Shown here piece by piece: positions 8,410 through 16,454 of a DNA stretch of 64,000 bases. The stretch comes from Frankia alni ACN14a (GTDB lineage Bacteria; Actinomycetota; Actinomycetes; Frankiales; Frankiaceae): positions 310,001-374,000 of the forward strand of contig NC_008278.1 in the NCBI RefSeq assembly GCF_000058485.1. Direction: 5' to 3'. A program made the translations under genes and the position numbers. The first letter of the stretch is position 1. The number at the start of each line of letters is the position of its first letter. A model generated the notes under the pieces. It was given only the letters and a program-made list of their open reading frames with translations. It did no database searches and was not told the origin of the DNA.

Positions 8410-9251
8410 GCGAGCGGACCGATACCGCCCGGCTCGACGTCGAACGCTACCGCGCCGAGGGTCTCGTCATCGCCCCCGAACCGATACCGGCCGAAGTCCT
8501 CGACGATGTGCGGTCGGACCTCGTCGACTATCTGCGGGACGACCCGAGCGATGTGCCGGACTTCGTGCCCGACCTGATGGCGAGTGGCTTCGGCCTGCGC
8601 TACGGCAGCCACCCGGTGCTGCTGGACGCGGTGTCGGCGGTGCTCGGCGACGATGTCCTGCTGTGGGCCTGCGGGATGTTCGGCAAGCCGGCGCGGGTCG
8701 GCAAACCGACGCCCTGGCACCAGGACGGCCACTACTGGCCCATCCGGCCGCTGGCGACGTGCACGGTGTGGCTGGCGCTGGACCGGTCCGGCCCGCACAA
8801 CGGCGGACTGCGCTACGTCGCCGGTTCGCACCGGGCGCGCACGCTGCTCGGGCACCAGCGCTCCGACGGGCGCGACACCACCCTGAACCAGGGGCTGGAG
8901 CTCGACGAGCCACAGCGCGCCGCCGTGCGCGTCGCCGAGCTGGAACCGGGTCACTTCTCGCTGCACGACGTCCATCTCGTGCACGGATCCTCGGCCAACG
9001 TCTCCGGGGCGCGCCGCGCCGGAATCACCTTCCGGTACATGCCCGCCACCTCCTACTACGACCGTGATCTCGCCCGCCGCCAGCACCGCGAGCTCGGCGT
9101 CCCGGACATCTCCGGGCGGGTGCTCCACCGAGTCCGCGGCGTGGACCGCACCGGCCGCAACGACACGGTGGACGCGACGGCCGGGCCCTGGACCGCTGCG
9201 GCGGCCCCGGCTGGCGGGCCCGCGCCGCCCGTGTCAGGGAGACCCTCGTGA
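8406..9251 (+). CDS. Phytanoyl-CoA dioxygenase family protein
   Basis: A 281-residue Fe(II)/2-oxoglutarate-dependent oxygenase of the PhyH type. The iron facial triad is visible as His105-x-Asp107 in PWHQDGHYW and the distal His193 in DVHLVHGSS. The 2-oxoglutarate-binding Arg is likely in RRAGITFRY. Enzymes of this family hydroxylate, halogenate or otherwise oxidise aliphatic carbons and are common tailoring enzymes in natural-product clusters. Its setting between an amidohydrolase and a B12-radical SAM gene, with 4-bp overlaps on both sides, points to a pathway step rather than lipid breakdown. The last 35 residues are Ala/Pro/Gly-rich and probably disordered. Confidence 0.9.
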   Translation: MSERTDTARLDVERYRAEGLVIAPEPIPAEVLDDVRSDLVDYLRDDPSDVPDFVPDLMASGFGLRYGSHPVLLDAVSAVLGDDVLLWACGMFGKPARVGKPTPWHQDGHYWPIRPLATCTVWLALDRSGPHNGGLRYVAGSHRARTLLGHQRSDGRDTTLNQGLELDEPQRAAVRVAELEPGHFSLHDVHLVHGSSANVSGARRAGITFRYMPATSYYDRDLARRQHRELGVPDISGRVLHRVRGVDRTGRNDTVDATAGPWTAAAAPAGGPAPPVSGRPS

Positions 9252-10816
9252 AAGTCGCCTTTGTGAACGTCAACGCCAAGCAGGACGCCATCGGAGGGCG
9301 GGAGCTGACGTTCTACGAGAACAAGTGCAGCATCGAGCTGGGCACGCTCTACCTGGAGGCCAACGTCGCGTGGCGGCCGGAGGACCGCACGCTGCAGGTG
9401 AACCTGCTGCACCTGCTCAGCCGGGGCGAGGACTGGCGTTCGGCGCTCGGCCGGTTCGCCCCCGACGTCGTGGCGCTCAGCGCGTTGACCTACTACGCGC
9501 CGGAGCTCGCCTTCGTGGCCGGCTGGGTCAAGGCGGAGTTCGGCAGCGTCGTGGTCGTCGGCGGCCCGCACGCGACGGCGCTCGGCCGGAGCGTGCTCGA
9601 CGACGACAACATCGACTACGCCCTGGTGGGGGAGGGCGAGGCTGGTTTCAGCGACCTGCTCGACCTGCTCCGCGAGGGCGGCGGTGACGGCGGTGATGGC
9701 GGTGGCGGCGGCAGTGGTGGCGATGGCGGTTCGCCGCGGGCGGACGTCGTCGGGCTCGTCTACCGTGAGCCCGACGGGACCGTCCGGGCGAATGCGCGCG
9801 GCGTCGTGCCCGACCTCGACACGCTCGCGACACCCACCCTCGCGCACCTCGACCCGACCCTCTTCGCCGGATACACCTCGCTGCTCAACCTCAAGGTGCG
9901 GTACGTGCCGATCGTCACCACGCGGGGCTGCCCGTACCAGTGCGTGTACTGCCACGACATCATGGGGAAGTCCGTGCGGTACCGGTCCGCGGCGGCGGTG
10001 GTGGCGGAGGTCGACTACTGGCGGGAGGCCGCCGGCGTCGACACGTTTCTCGTCTACGACGACATCTTCAACATCCACCGCGGTCGGGTACGGGAGATCT
10101 TCGCCGAGTTCGCCCGGCGGCCCGGGCTGCGCTTCGCGTTCCCCAACGGCCTGCGCGCGGACCTGCTCACCGAGGACATCGTCGACCTGCTGCTCGAGGG
10201 CGGCACGTTCTACGCGATGGTCGCGGTGGAGTCGGGTGACCGACGGGTGCAGGAGGTGATCAAGAAACGGCTGAACCTCGAACGCACCCGCAGGATGATC
10301 GAGTACATGGGTAACGCGGGCGTCATTCTCGGCTCGTTCAACATCTTCGGCTTCCCGTCGGAGAGCGAGGCGGACATCGAGCGGACGATCGAGTTCAACG
10401 CGTCGACGACGGGGCTGAGCAAGGCGAACTTCTTCGTGCTGTCCCCGCACGAGGGCACCGAGGTCTGGGACATGGCGATCGACCAGGGTTATGAGCCGCC
10501 CCGTGGTGGTGCGGGCGAGGGCTATTTCAGCGCCCGGGAGAGCTCGCCGACTGCGGAGGTCTCCTGGCATCGCCTGGAGGAGCTGCGCCGGGAGGCGTAC
10601 AGCCGCTTCTACCTGACCCCGGCACGGGTGCGCAAGGTCCTCACCGACACCGCGCGGAACATGACCCCGCAGGAGAAGCACACCTTCCACAGCGTCGACT
10701 ACTCGTTCGTGCTCCGGCAGTTCCTCGACGTCGACTCGCTCGATGCGCTGCCGCGCGGCGAAACCACCGAACTCCTGCACGACCTCCTGCCGGCCGGAGT
10801 GCTGTCCGGCTACTGA
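9248..10816 (+). CDS. B12-binding domain radical SAM protein
   Basis: A 522-residue protein with an N-terminal cobalamin-binding Rossmann-like domain (about 1-140, with VVVVGGPHATALG) and a central radical SAM domain with CPYQCVYC (Cys228, Cys232, Cys235). A C-terminal region follows (about 420-522). Many family members are methyltransferases acting on unactivated carbons; others catalyse ring rearrangements. Between the two domains, at residues 142-160, sits a Gly/Asp/Ser-only linker encoded by GGCGGTGAT-type repeats. The GTG start overlaps the dioxygenase stop by 4 bp. The gene ends the plus-strand operon and overlaps the convergent ATP-grasp gene by 7 bp. Confidence 0.92.
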   Translation: MKVAFVNVNAKQDAIGGRELTFYENKCSIELGTLYLEANVAWRPEDRTLQVNLLHLLSRGEDWRSALGRFAPDVVALSALTYYAPELAFVAGWVKAEFGSVVVVGGPHATALGRSVLDDDNIDYALVGEGEAGFSDLLDLLREGGGDGGDGGGGGSGGDGGSPRADVVGLVYREPDGTVRANARGVVPDLDTLATPTLAHLDPTLFAGYTSLLNLKVRYVPIVTTRGCPYQCVYCHDIMGKSVRYRSAAAVVAEVDYWREAAGVDTFLVYDDIFNIHRGRVREIFAEFARRPGLRFAFPNGLRADLLTEDIVDLLLEGGTFYAMVAVESGDRRVQEVIKKRLNLERTRRMIEYMGNAGVILGSFNIFGFPSESEADIERTIEFNASTTGLSKANFFVLSPHEGTEVWDMAIDQGYEPPRGGAGEGYFSARESSPTAEVSWHRLEELRREAYSRFYLTPARVRKVLTDTARNMTPQEKHTFHSVDYSFVLRQFLDVDSLDALPRGETTELLHDLLPAGVLSGY

Positions 10817-12231
10817 CGGCCCACATGACGGGCGCCCGTCGGATGGTCGCCCGTGACGAAGCGGATGCGTTGCTGCGCCCAGCGGCCGAGGTCCTCCGCG
10901 GTGGCGAAGTCGGCCGCCGCGATCATGACGTGGACCGTGCAGTGGTCCGAGCGCGGCGCGCGATGGATGTAGGTGCCCGGGTGCTCGTAGACGCAGACCT
11001 CCACGACGTCCGGGTGCGCCCGCACCTCGTCCAGCCCCTCGATCGCCCGCAGCATCCCCTCGTCGGCGAACAGGCCGAACGTCATCACCGCGGGGCTGCG
11101 CCGCTCAGGTTCGGGCCGCTCAGGTTCGGGCCGCTCAGGTTCGGGCCGCTCGGGTTCGGGCCGGTCGGGTTCGGGGGCCGGCGCCGCGCGCCCGTTCGCC
11201 GTCGGCGCGCCGGTGGCGATCCGGACCATCGTCTCGACGAGGTCGACGCCGTGGGCGAGCCGGGCCGACCGGAAGATCGGGCCGCCGCCCATCCGCGCCG
11301 CGACCTCGAGTAGCACCGGCCCGGTGTCCGTCGTGCGCATCTCGGCGTGGAACACGCAGTCCCGCAGGCCGAGCGCGCGCACGGCGCCGGCCGCCACGTC
11401 GTCCACCCGGGCCAGCAGCTCCGCCGGCAGCCGGGAGGGCGACGACCACAGCACCTCCTCGAAGAAGGGGCCGTCGGCCGGCAGCGGCTTGTCGTGGTGG
11501 GCCAGCACCCGCACCTCGCCGCCGACGACGCTGCCCTCGACGCTCACCTCGCCGACGGGCAGGTCCAGCGAGCTGGCGAACCACCGCCGCCCGCCGATGA
11601 GCTGCTCGACGAGCAGGCGAGGTGCCGCGCCGCCGCGGAAGGTGGCGTGCACCAGCGGGTCGCCGGCGACGACCTGGGCGCCGCCGCGCAGCACGTCGTC
11701 GAACGCGGCGGCCAGCTCGGCCGGGTCGTGCACCGTCCAGACGAACAGGCTGCCGCCGGCGAGCAGCGGCTTGAGCACCACCGGGTAGCCGATGTCCGCG
11801 GCGATCGCCAGCGCCTCGTCGAGCCGCCCGGCGGTGCCGAACCGCACCGTCGGCAGGCCGTGCTCGGCGAAGGCCGCCCGCATCCGGGACTTGTCCCGGG
11901 CCCGCTCCAGCACGTCCCCCGGCGTGAACGGCAGGCCCAGCTCCGCCGCCACGGCCGAGCAGAACGCCAGACCTGTCTCCGACAGCGAGACGATGCCGTC
12001 CGCGACGCTCCCGCGGCGGGCGAGCAGGTCCCGCGTGGCGCGGATCGCGGCCGGCGCGTCGAGCCGGTCGATCCGCACCACGTCGGCGAGGAGTTCGTCG
12101 GCCCAGGGCGGGACGTCGGTGTGATCCTCGGCGAGCAGGACGACGCGCGGGTGGATTTCGGCGAGGCGGATGAGCGCCGGCCGGCGTGGTTCGTTGAGGG
12201 GGCTGTAGACGAGGAGCGCGCCCTCAACCAT
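10810..12231 (-). CDS. ATP-grasp domain protein (carboxylate-amine ligase type)
   Basis: A 473-residue ATP-grasp enzyme. After an N-terminal Rossmann-like domain come DKSRMRAAFAEHGLPTVRF (start of the ATP-binding core), YPVVLKPLLAGGS (nucleotide-binding Lys) and LLEVAARMGGG (Mg-binding loop). Family members join a carboxylate to an amine, thiol or similar group through an acyl phosphate. A linker of five PEPER-type repeats, encoded by 15-bp tandem copies, separates the core from a C-terminal domain of about 80 residues. ATG 12231 overlaps the upstream methyltransferase stop by 8 bp, so the two are translationally coupled. In this cluster it could form an amide or peptide bond in the product. 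Confidence 0.88.
   Translation of the reverse strand: MVEGALLVYSPLNEPRRPALIRLAEIHPRVVLLAEDHTDVPPWADELLADVVRIDRLDAPAAIRATRDLLARRGSVADGIVSLSETGLAFCSAVAAELGLPFTPGDVLERARDKSRMRAAFAEHGLPTVRFGTAGRLDEALAIAADIGYPVVLKPLLAGGSLFVWTVHDPAELAAAFDDVLRGGAQVVAGDPLVHATFRGGAAPRLLVEQLIGGRRWFASSLDLPVGEVSVEGSVVGGEVRVLAHHDKPLPADGPFFEEVLWSSPSRLPAELLARVDDVAAGAVRALGLRDCVFHAEMRTTDTGPVLLEVAARMGGGPIFRSARLAHGVDLVETMVRIATGAPTANGRAAPAPEPDRPEPERPEPERPEPERPEPERRSPAVMTFGLFADEGMLRAIEGLDEVRAHPDVVEVCVYEHPGTYIHRAPRSDHCTVHVMIAAADFATAEDLGRWAQQRIRFVTGDHPTGARHVGRQ
11101..11175. repeat. 15-bp in-frame tandem repeat inside the ATP-grasp gene
   Basis: Five contiguous 15-bp units (CCGCTCAGGTTCGGG, with 1-2 changes in the last two) encode repeated Arg-Pro-Glu-Pro-Glu in the interdomain linker of the ATP-grasp protein. 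Copy number is likely to vary between strains. Confidence 0.9.
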
Positions 12232-13027
12232 CCCGGCGCGCGATGCAGGCATAGAAGTTGCGGGTGAAGACGAACTCGTCGCGTTCGGCCCCCGCGGCCA
12301 GCTCGGCGAGCCACCGGTCAGCCTCCGCGGCGGCGAATCCGGCGGTGACGACCCAGTCCCGGATCCGGGTGAAGAATGCCCGGTCGAAGGTCCGATCAAT
12401 ACGGACCGTCGAGTGGAACCCGGTGACGGTGAAACCGGCGTCCCGCAGCAGCGAGGGCAGCTTGCGCCCGATCCAGCCGTCCTGCCAGAAGTCGGTCGCC
12501 GCATCGAGGATCCGGCGGCTGAGGTCCCGGTCGCCCGGGTGGATCACGGCGCTGCCGAAATCCTGGTCGAGGACGGCGGCCGTCCCGCCGCGACGGGTGA
12601 GCCGGTGCATCTCCCGGAGGATGCCGGCGGGGTCGGCGGCATGCACCAGCACGGTCGCGGTCGTCGCGAGATCGAACTGCTCGTCCGGCAGCGGCACCTG
12701 CGTTCCGTCGGCGGCGAAGATCTCGAACCGGCCAAAGCGTTCGGCCGCCCGCCTGGCGAGGTAGGCGCTGCGATCGATGCCGACGGCCCGCTCGACCTGG
12801 TCGGTGCCCAGATGGCCCACCAGCCGGTCGAGAACCTGCCCGGTGCCGCAGCCGACCTCGAGGACCGTCCGCGCCTCCCGCGGCAGCAGATCGAAGAACC
12901 AGTCGAGGACGGCGGGATAGTAGTGCCCGGCCATCCGTTCGAGAAGAATGCTTTCCTCGAAGGTGGGATCGGCTCCCGAATCGATGGTGTCGAACGGGTC
13001 GACGTTGCGTTCGATCGAGATTGTCAC
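12224..13027 (-). CDS. Class I SAM-dependent methyltransferase
   Basis: A 267-residue protein with a Rossmann-type methyltransferase fold. Motif I is VLEVGCGTG (55-63). An acidic residue after the second strand (AVGIDRS) and LPDEQFDLATTATVLVHAADP (post-motif I to motif II) follow. Members methylate small molecules at O, N or C; the substrate is unknown. The start is GTG 13027, with GGGAG seven bases upstream. It is the first gene of the two-gene minus arm and overlaps the ATP-grasp gene. It shares the upstream region with the divergent SARP-type regulator, which suggests control by that regulator. Confidence 0.88.
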   Translation of the reverse strand: MTISIERNVDPFDTIDSGADPTFEESILLERMAGHYYPAVLDWFFDLLPREARTVLEVGCGTGQVLDRLVGHLGTDQVERAVGIDRSAYLARRAAERFGRFEIFAADGTQVPLPDEQFDLATTATVLVHAADPAGILREMHRLTRRGGTAAVLDQDFGSAVIHPGDRDLSRRILDAATDFWQDGWIGRKLPSLLRDAGFTVTGFHSTVRIDRTFDRAFFTRIRDWVVTAGFAAAEADRWLAELAAGAERDEFVFTRNFYACIARRDG

Positions 13028-13274
13028 TACTGCGCTCCCGGGGTCCGAAGGGCACTGAGCGAACGGCCGTCCTTTCGGACCACGATTTCCGGGCCGCTGC
13101 GCCCCGTCAAGCTCGACTGTCGGCGCTGATAGGCGGTATCAACATTTGACCGTATTTGCGGCGGTGTCGGGTGGGTGGGTGGCAGGCGCTGCCGCCCCGG
13201 TCCAGATCGACGCCGCGTGGCACCATCGAGGTGCTTGGCGCGGTTCGTCCGTCGGGCGACCTGAGGGGGGACGA
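13028..13274. promoter_or_regulatory. Divergent control region of the methyltransferase and the SARP regulator
   Basis: A 247-base gap between divergent starts (GTG 13027 minus, GTG 13275 plus). It must hold both promoters and is the natural place for SARP binding. I see no clear heptameric direct repeats of the classic SARP type. The segment around 13125-13160 is the least GC-rich part. Supported by position rather than by motif. Confidence 0.45.
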
Positions 13275-15251
13275 GTGGAGACTCTGCGGATCGAGCTGTT
13301 CGGCCACTTTCAGGTCACGGTGGGAGACCGGGCGGTCCCGGACGCGACCTGGTCGCAGCGCAGGCCGGCGGCGCTCGTCAAGTTGCTCGCCCTGGCACCC
13401 GGGCACCGCCTGCGCCGGGACCAGGTGATGGACGTCCTGTGGCCGGAACTGGACCCGGCCGCGGCCGGCCGTAACCTGCGCAAGGCCCTGCACGCGGCCC
13501 GCCGCGCGCTCGACGGCGAACAGGGCGCGGATCTCATCGCGTCGGTCGGTGACCTGTTGTGCCTACCGGCGGATCGGCTGTCGGTCGACGTGGACGAGTA
13601 CCGGTCGGCCGCCGCGACCGCGCGGCGCACCCGGGCCGTCGACGCACACGTCGGCGCGATCGAGCGCTACCGGGACGGGCTGCTGCCGCAGGACGTCTAC
13701 GAGGACTGGGCGGCCGCGCCGCGCGATGCCCTGCGTGATGACTGGCTGGCGCTGATGGCGGAGTTCGCGGAGCTGCTCGAAACCCGCGGGGACCTCAACC
13801 ATGCCGCCCGGACCGTGCAGCGCCTCGTCGCCGCGGATCCCCTGAGTGAGGACAACCACGCCTGGCTGATGCGGCTGTATTCCGCCGCCGGTCGCCGTGG
13901 CGAGGCCCGGCGGCAGTACCAGCGGCTGTGCGACGTGCTCGACGCGGAGCTGGGGATCGAACCGAGCCCGTCGACGCAACGGTTGTACGAGGAGATCCGC
14001 AGCAACCTCGCGGCCGAGCCGGAGCAGGCGATCGAGGTCTGGGAGCGGGTCGGGGACCTGCGCGCCCAGTCGGGCGACGCCGCGGCGACGATCACGGCCT
14101 ACGAGCGGGCGCTGCGGGCCGGACCCGACGCGTCGACAGCCGTCCGCCTGCATCGCAAGAGCGCCGCCACGCTGGTGACGCAGCAGCAGCTCGACGCGGC
14201 CGAGACGCACCTGGACGCGGCGGACCGACTCGGGCCGGACGCCACCGACCAGGGCCGGCTGGCCGGCGTGCGGGCGAGTGTGATGCGGGAACGCGGCGAC
14301 CTCGCCGCAGCCCGCCAGCTGGCCGACCGGGCGCACCAGGTGGCCGTGGTGCACGGCGACGCCGACGCCGTCGTCGAGGCGCTCGAGGAACAGGCGATCC
14401 TGGCGCACATCCAGGGCACCTGGCGCACGGCGCTGCAGCTCCAGATGCCGCGGCTCGCGGCGGTGGACCTGGGCGGCCGGGTCAGCCGGTTCTTCGAGAT
14501 CAACCACTGCATCGGGCAGTACCAGCTTTACGAGGACGCCCTCGCCGGCGACGTCGAGCAGTACGCGCGCGAGACGCTGGCGCTGGCCGAGCGAGCCGAC
14601 GCGGTGGCGGTGCAGGCCTTCGCCTGGTGTCTGCTCGGCGAGTCGCTGCTGTTGCGCGGCCACTGGGACGCCGCGGCCGCCTGCCTGGACCGAAGCTGCG
14701 AGCTGTACGCGCCGATGGGCAGCCGATCCGTCGCGCTGCCCTGGCTGCGCCGGGCCGAGCTCGCGATCTGCACGGGTGCCTTCGACGAGGTTGCGCCCTA
14801 CCTCGGGCGGGCGTCCGCCATCGCGGCGGTCACCCCGCTTGCCCGGCACGCCTGGGGGCGGTTGCACGCCACGGCCGCGCTGGCGGCGCTGGAGCGGGAC
14901 GATCTCGACGGCGCCGTCGAGTCGGTGCGGGCGGCGTCGCGCACCGCGGCCCACTACGGCGACTGCGCCAGCTGCGGCCTGTTGCTCAACCCGGTCGGCG
15001 CGGAGACGCTGGCGCGGACCGGCGACGTCGCGGGAGCGCGGGCCTTCGCCGAGGCGGCCCGGCGGGCGGCGTCGTTCCACGACAGCATGGCCTGGACGGC
15101 CATGGCCGAGTCGGCGGCCGCAAGTGCCTCGGTGGCCGCAGGCGACCCGGTCGAGGCTCGCGTGGGGTTCGACTCGGCCGCCGCGCTGTACGAGAAGGCC
15201 GGGCAGCCGTTCTGGGCCGCCCGCTCGCGCCGCCAGGCCGCCGCGGTCTGA
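13275..15251 (+). CDS. AfsR/SARP-type transcriptional regulator with BTAD and TPR-like region
   Basis: A 658-residue regulator. Residues 1-95 form an OmpR-like winged helix (ETLRIELFGHFQVTVGDRAV, then LLALAPGHRLRRDQVMDVLWP), and about 100-250 a bacterial transcriptional activation domain (DVDEYRSAAATARR to DVLDAELGIEPSPSTQRLYEEI). The rest is a helical TPR-like repeat region without an NTPase P-loop, so it is not a full AfsR. SARPs typically activate neighbouring secondary-metabolism genes in actinobacteria. The start is GTG 13275 with a GAGGGGGG tract just upstream; the frame is open 43 codons further but without protein-like sequence. Its position divergent from the methyltransferase/ATP-grasp pair makes it the probable cluster regulator. 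Confidence 0.88.
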   Translation: METLRIELFGHFQVTVGDRAVPDATWSQRRPAALVKLLALAPGHRLRRDQVMDVLWPELDPAAAGRNLRKALHAARRALDGEQGADLIASVGDLLCLPADRLSVDVDEYRSAAATARRTRAVDAHVGAIERYRDGLLPQDVYEDWAAAPRDALRDDWLALMAEFAELLETRGDLNHAARTVQRLVAADPLSEDNHAWLMRLYSAAGRRGEARRQYQRLCDVLDAELGIEPSPSTQRLYEEIRSNLAAEPEQAIEVWERVGDLRAQSGDAAATITAYERALRAGPDASTAVRLHRKSAATLVTQQQLDAAETHLDAADRLGPDATDQGRLAGVRASVMRERGDLAAARQLADRAHQVAVVHGDADAVVEALEEQAILAHIQGTWRTALQLQMPRLAAVDLGGRVSRFFEINHCIGQYQLYEDALAGDVEQYARETLALAERADAVAVQAFAWCLLGESLLLRGHWDAAAACLDRSCELYAPMGSRSVALPWLRRAELAICTGAFDEVAPYLGRASAIAAVTPLARHAWGRLHATAALAALERDDLDGAVESVRAASRTAAHYGDCASCGLLLNPVGAETLARTGDVAGARAFAEAARRAASFHDSMAWTAMAESAAASASVAAGDPVEARVGFDSAAALYEKAGQPFWAARSRRQAAAV

Positions 15252-15326
15252 GGACCGCCCCGGTGACGGCCGCCGGACCTGGTCCGCGGTGCCCGGCTCG
15301 GTGGCCCACCCGGGTTGGGCCCGACT

Positions 15327-15376
15327 GCGGTGCGCTCTGCACGGTCTGTGCCCGCGCACCGTGCAGAGCGCACCGC
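15327..15376. terminator. Perfect 19-bp inverted repeat downstream of the SARP gene
   Basis: Arms 15327-15345 and 15358-15376 are perfectly complementary (core GTGCGCTCTGCACGG) around a 12-base loop. It lies 75 bases after the SARP stop and between converging genes, so a bidirectional terminator is likely. Confidence 0.65.
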
Positions 15377-15453
15377 ACGCCGCCGGTGCACCGCGACCGG
15401 CCGGTATGGCCTGCGGTCGGTGGCCCGTCCACTCGCGGCCGAACCAGGAGGCC

Positions 15454-15477
15454 GTCGTCCTGATCGATCAGGACGAC
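15454..15477. other. Perfect 24-bp palindrome
   Basis: GTCGTCCTGATC followed directly by its reverse complement, with no loop. As RNA it would need to open at the centre, so it could equally be a protein-binding site or a cruciform-prone sequence. It lies between converging genes, which argues against an operator for either. Confidence 0.7.
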
Positions 15478-15586
15478 GTCAACGTCGTCGCGAGACTCGG
15501 ACAGTCGGATCGTCCGCTCCGGGCCGCCGAGCACTGCCCCCGGTACACGCCCCTGCCCCCGACCGCTGACTCGACCTGCTGCGTGA

Positions 15587-15661
15587 CTCAGGCTGCTGTG
15601 CGGCTCAGGCTGCTGTGCGGCTCAGGCTGCTGTGTGGCTCAGGCTGCTGTGTGACTCAGGC
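15587..15661. repeat. 17-bp tandem repeat ending in the peroxiredoxin stop codon
   Basis: Four full units of CTCAGGCTGCTGTGCGG (15587-15603, 15604-15620, 15621-15637, 15638-15654) and a partial fifth unit whose CTCA contains the peroxiredoxin stop (TCA, 15656-15658). Each unit carries a copy of the stop triplet, so the array seems to have grown from the end of the gene. Confidence 0.9.
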
Positions 15662-16315
15662 GGTCGGCTGCGGGACGATGCGGATGTAGGGCTTCGGCTC
15701 GTCCCAGGTGCCGAAGATCTCCTTGGCCTGGTCGTTGGAGACCGAGCCGGCGATGACGACGTTCTCGCCCTGCTTCCAGTTCACCGGGGTGGCGACCTTG
15801 TGCTTCGCGGTGAGCTGCAGGGAGTCGATGACCCGCAGGACCTCGTCGAAGTTGCGCCCGGTCGTCATCGGGTAGACCAGCACCAGCTTGATCTTCTTGT
15901 CCGGGCCGATGACGAAGACGTTGCGCACGGTCTGGTTGTCCGCCGCCGTCCGGTCCGACGGGTCACCGCTGACGTCGGCGCCGAGCATGCCGTACGCCTT
16001 GGAGATCGCGAAGTCGGCGTCGCCGATCAGCGGGTAGTTGGGCGCGGTGCCCTGGGTCTCCTCGATGTCCTTGGCCCAGGCGTCGTGCAGCTCGATCGGG
16101 TCGACCGAGAGGCCGATGATCTTGACGTTGCGGCGGTCGAACTCGGGCTTGATCGACGCGACGTAGCCGAGCTCGGTCGTGCAGATCGGGGTGAAGTTCT
16201 TCGGGTGGGAGAACAGCACCGCCCACGAGTCGCCGATCCACTCGTGGAACTTGATCGGGCCCTCCGTGGTCGCGGCCACGAAGTCGGGCGCGGTGTCACC
16301 GATCGTCAGGGACAT
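15656..16315 (-). CDS. 1-Cys peroxiredoxin (Prx6 type)
   Basis: A 219-residue thiol peroxidase that reduces hydrogen peroxide and organic peroxides in the cytoplasm. The active site is HPKNFTPICTTE with peroxidatic Cys45 and Thr42. The long C-terminal dimerisation region (PVNWKQGENVVI, then PKPYIRIVPQP) marks the Prx6 subgroup. No resolving Cys is apparent, consistent with a 1-Cys mechanism. The start is ATG 16315 with GGAG six bases upstream. It is monocistronic. Its 3' end lies in a 17-bp tandem repeat. Confidence 0.95.
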   Translation of the reverse strand: MSLTIGDTAPDFVAATTEGPIKFHEWIGDSWAVLFSHPKNFTPICTTELGYVASIKPEFDRRNVKIIGLSVDPIELHDAWAKDIEETQGTAPNYPLIGDADFAISKAYGMLGADVSGDPSDRTAADNQTVRNVFVIGPDKKIKLVLVYPMTTGRNFDEVLRVIDSLQLTAKHKVATPVNWKQGENVVIAGSVSNDQAKEIFGTWDEPKPYIRIVPQPTA

Positions 16316-16454
16316 TACTCACTCCGTTCACAGAGGAAGCTCGGCGAGGGACGCCGAGGTGGTGCGTCGTGAAGGACTCTACGGACACGGCGTTCCCTGG
16401 ACGTTCCCTTGGCACGCAGGCCTCCGCCGAGGCTCGTCGGGTCGTGCGGCCTTG

